A stretch of 64,000 nt of DNA from WTGA01 sp965231865 (GTDB lineage: Bacteria; Pseudomonadota; Gammaproteobacteria; Arenicellales; Poriferihabitantaceae): positions 1,178,001-1,242,000 of the forward strand of contig CBDDOJ010000002.1 of assembly GCA_965231865.1 (NCBI GenBank), given 5' to 3'. The position numbers and the translations under genes are program-made. Positions 62,103 to 64,000 of the stretch are shown piece after piece. Position 1 is the stretch's first letter, and each line of letters begins with the position of its first letter. The notes below the pieces were generated by a model. That model searched no databases and was not told the origin of the DNA. It saw only the letters and a program-made list of their open reading frames with translations.

Positions 62103-64000
62103 CCGACGGTAGATGTCGGCCACCTTGAGCGGCAGCTTGCCGACATTGTCCACCATCACAAAACTGGCGTAACCGTACATATGGGGCAGATAATCGCTGG
62201 CTTCGGTATCGATGGTGATACAAAAGGGATGAATGCCCGTGTGCCGGGCTTCCAGCAATGCCTGCCGGGTATCTTCGATGCCATAGTCCCCGCGATAGCC
62301 ATCGTAGTCATCCGGCTTGCCGTCTGACAGCGTGATCAGGATCCGGGTACGGGCTTCCACCTGGTTGAGAATGTGGGTGAGATGCCGGATCACCACCCCC
62401 ATGCGGGTATAATCCTGGGGACGCAGGCCACTGATTCTGGCCTGTATCTCGCGATCGTAGTTTTCCTGGAAAGTCTTGATTCGATAGACTTCACAGCGGT
62501 TTCTCGTCATTCCCGAAAAACCGTAAATCGCGTACTGGTCCCCCAGGATTTCCAGGGCCTGGCAAAGCAGAACGAGACTTTCCCTTTCCGCATCGTTGAT
62601 CCATCCCTTGGTGGAACCGCTGACATCCACCATAAAGACCACGGCGAGGTCGCGTTCCTGTTTGTGTTTCCTCGTGTACAGGCGGTCCGTCATTTCCACC
62701 CCGGTTTGCGCATCTGCGTACGCGGTCACCAGGGCATCGAGATCAATGTCTTCGCCCCCCGGTTGAGCTTTCAGGGTTTTGTCTTCACCGCGAAGCGCCT
62801 CGAAATGTCTTCGAATTTCCCCCACCAGGTGGTGGTAGCGTTCCAGTGTCTTTTCGGCAAAGTCATCGTAGGACGGGTGGGCGGGAAGTTCCCTGAGAAC
62901 GCACCAGTTTTTTCGATACGTCTGGCGCCTGAAATCCCATTCATCGTAGAGACAGGCGCCTTTTTCATGATAGGTTCCTTTCCATACATTCTCTGCCGTG
63001 CTGTCCTCCCGGCCCGAATGTGCATACTCCCCATCTCCGGCCGGAACCAGCCAGTCTTCGGGAATCCGGTCCAGGTCCTGGTGCAGGGAGGACAGGACCT
63101 GATTAAGGTCGGGGGGCAGGGACAGGGCTTCCCCATCCAGGGTCAACTGTGTATTTCCGCCTTCATCCTGTGACAGGTCCAGGCTTCCCGGGTCCAGGGA
63201 GGACGGTTGATCCGGGGGCTTCCTGCCCAGCATCGCATCCATGAGTTCATCGAGCCCCTGCTGCAATGCCAGTTTTTCCCGTTCGCCCCGTTGTTCAATG
63301 GTCAACTCTGCCGCATCAAGATTGAATCCCCCCTGGTACAAGAAGGGGTCCGGCCAGGGCAATGCAAGCCGGTAAAGCGTATGGGTGGCCTCCAGGGATT
63401 CCTGAACCGTTGCCTCCGGGTGCTCCAGGCGTTGGATGATTGTCTTCCAGGTCGCATCGTGCCGGGGCGGGTCGGCCTCCAGTGACAGCATTTCCCGGCC
63501 CAGTCCGGGCAGTTCCCGGTGGATGCAGGCGTTCAGCCGGATGGTTTCCACCAGATTGAAAAGTTTCAGCGCACGGCCGGAGTTGTCGAACCCGGCAATG
63601 ATTTCGCTCAGGTGCGGGGAATCGGGGTGGGGGCGGCGAAAGGTTCCAAACCAGGTCTGGGCCCAAAGATGGACCGCGGTCACCTTGTAAAGCCGGTAGT
63701 TTTTTTCGCGGTCATCAAATCGATGGATGGACGGGGGGAGGTAAAGTGTTTCGGTATCCGTGTAGATACTGTTTCCCGGTTCGAGCTTGAGACTGCGTCC
63801 GGCCAGGCCGCAAAGGATGGTTTCGAGAACATTCCGGACCTGGTCCAGGGAGACGGCGATGTGGCTGACCCGGTAGACCGTGGCGAACTGTTCGATATTT
63901 CCAAGGGCGGCACTTCCGGGATAAAGGCCTTCCTTGTCGTAGATATCCATGGCGTACAACAGCCATTCCCTGGCCCCGTCGGTGCCCATCAACTTGAGTG
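62091..64000 (-). CDS. NorD/CbbO-type VWA protein (N-terminus beyond window)
   Basis: At least 633 aa. C-terminal VWA domain with MIDAS DVSGSTKGWIND and the typical TLSDGKPDDYDGYRGDYGIE; the upstream part is long and mostly helical. This is the NorD/CbbO class, which pairs with MoxR/CbbQ ATPases to activate nitric oxide reductase or Rubisco. The frame stays open to the window edge (codons before TTG 63992 read L-K), so the true start may lie outside. It converges on the CobT-like gene. The target enzyme is not in the window. Confidence 0.85.
   Translation of the reverse strand, partial: LKLMGTDGAREWLLYAMDIYDKEGLYPGSAALGNIEQFATVYRVSHIAVSLDQVRNVLETILCGLAGRSLKLEPGNSIYTDTETLYLPPSIHRFDDREKNYRLYKVTAVHLWAQTWFGTFRRPHPDSPHLSEIIAGFDNSGRALKLFNLVETIRLNACIHRELPGLGREMLSLEADPPRHDATWKTIIQRLEHPEATVQESLEATHTLYRLALPWPDPFLYQGGFNLDAAELTIEQRGEREKLALQQGLDELMDAMLGRKPPDQPSSLDPGSLDLSQDEGGNTQLTLDGEALSLPPDLNQVLSSLHQDLDRIPEDWLVPAGDGEYAHSGREDSTAENVWKGTYHEKGACLYDEWDFRRQTYRKNWCVLRELPAHPSYDDFAEKTLERYHHLVGEIRRHFEALRGEDKTLKAQPGGEDIDLDALVTAYADAQTGVEMTDRLYTRKHKQERDLAVVFMVDVSGSTKGWINDAERESLVLLCQALEILGDQYAIYGFSGMTRNRCEVYRIKTFQENYDREIQARISGLRPQDYTRMGVVIRHLTHILNQVEARTRILITLSDGKPDDYDGYRGDYGIEDTRQALLEARHTGIHPFCITIDTEASDYLPHMYGYASFVMVDNVGKLPLKVADIYRRLTT

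Overview
The window reads as a chromosomal segment of a gammaproteobacterial sulfur oxidiser. Evidence: dissimilatory adenylylsulfate reductase (aprBA) and a homo-oligomeric-type ATP sulfurylase (sat); gammaproteobacterial gene orders (fadI-fadJ, smc-zipA-ligA, rpmF-plsX-fab-mltG-tmk-holB-tatD, smpB/ratA/rnfH, clpS-clpA); ZipA and AceK, both typical of that class. No species is assigned.

Layout. 1-6.6 kb: rhodanese end, beta-oxidation pair fadI/fadJ, trmB, a DUF255 protein. 6.7-10.2 kb: lgt, then aprB-aprA with a strong terminator. 10.5-20.1 kb: smc, zipA, ligA, a small glutaredoxin, a GlcD-type FAD oxidase and an AlkB-type dioxygenase. 20.1-24.1 kb, minus strand: smr, trxB, sat and the DAHP synthase gene. 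24.1-33.7 kb: the rpmF/fatty-acid cluster (plsX, fabH, fabG, acpP, fabF) running into mltG, tmk, holB and tatD; fabD, pabC, pilZ and yceD are absent from their usual places. 33.9-37.3 kb: yggX, an A-type Fe-S carrier, clpS, clpA.

37.3-47.0 kb is an accessory block, visibly richer in A+T. It holds two arrays of short two-helix membrane modules (12 modules in six ORFs, some fused two or three to a chain), a small second ORF family coupled to them, a WYL-domain regulator, a Fic protein whose motif has Gln where the catalytic His is expected, a broken second WYL gene, and a HipB/HipA pair whose 3' end lies inside the terminator of ssrA (tmRNA). An 804-bp stretch is duplicated exactly (39401-40204 and 43925-44728), with abrupt ends inside a membrane-module gene and inside the WYL gene. 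Small hairpin repeats recur beside the WYL and Fic genes. This block is the best candidate for something undescribed.

47.0-49.4 kb: ssrA, smpB, ratA, rnfH, dksA. 49.4-51.2 kb: a second small accessory patch with a decayed IS30-like start, IS-end-like repeats and a DUF433 antitoxin whose PIN-like partner carries two frameshifts. 51.3-54.9 kb: rraA, aceK, aceA (glyoxylate-bypass control). 55.1-59.2 kb: selO, a HAD hydrolase, a CbiX-type chelatase, hemH, a small EamA-like membrane protein. 59.3-64.0 kb: a CobS-like AAA+ ATPase, a CobT-like VWA protein and a convergent NorD/CbbO-type VWA protein that runs off the window.

All calls come from reading the sequence; no database search was run. Gene starts were chosen from ribosome-binding sites, overlaps and remembered family lengths.
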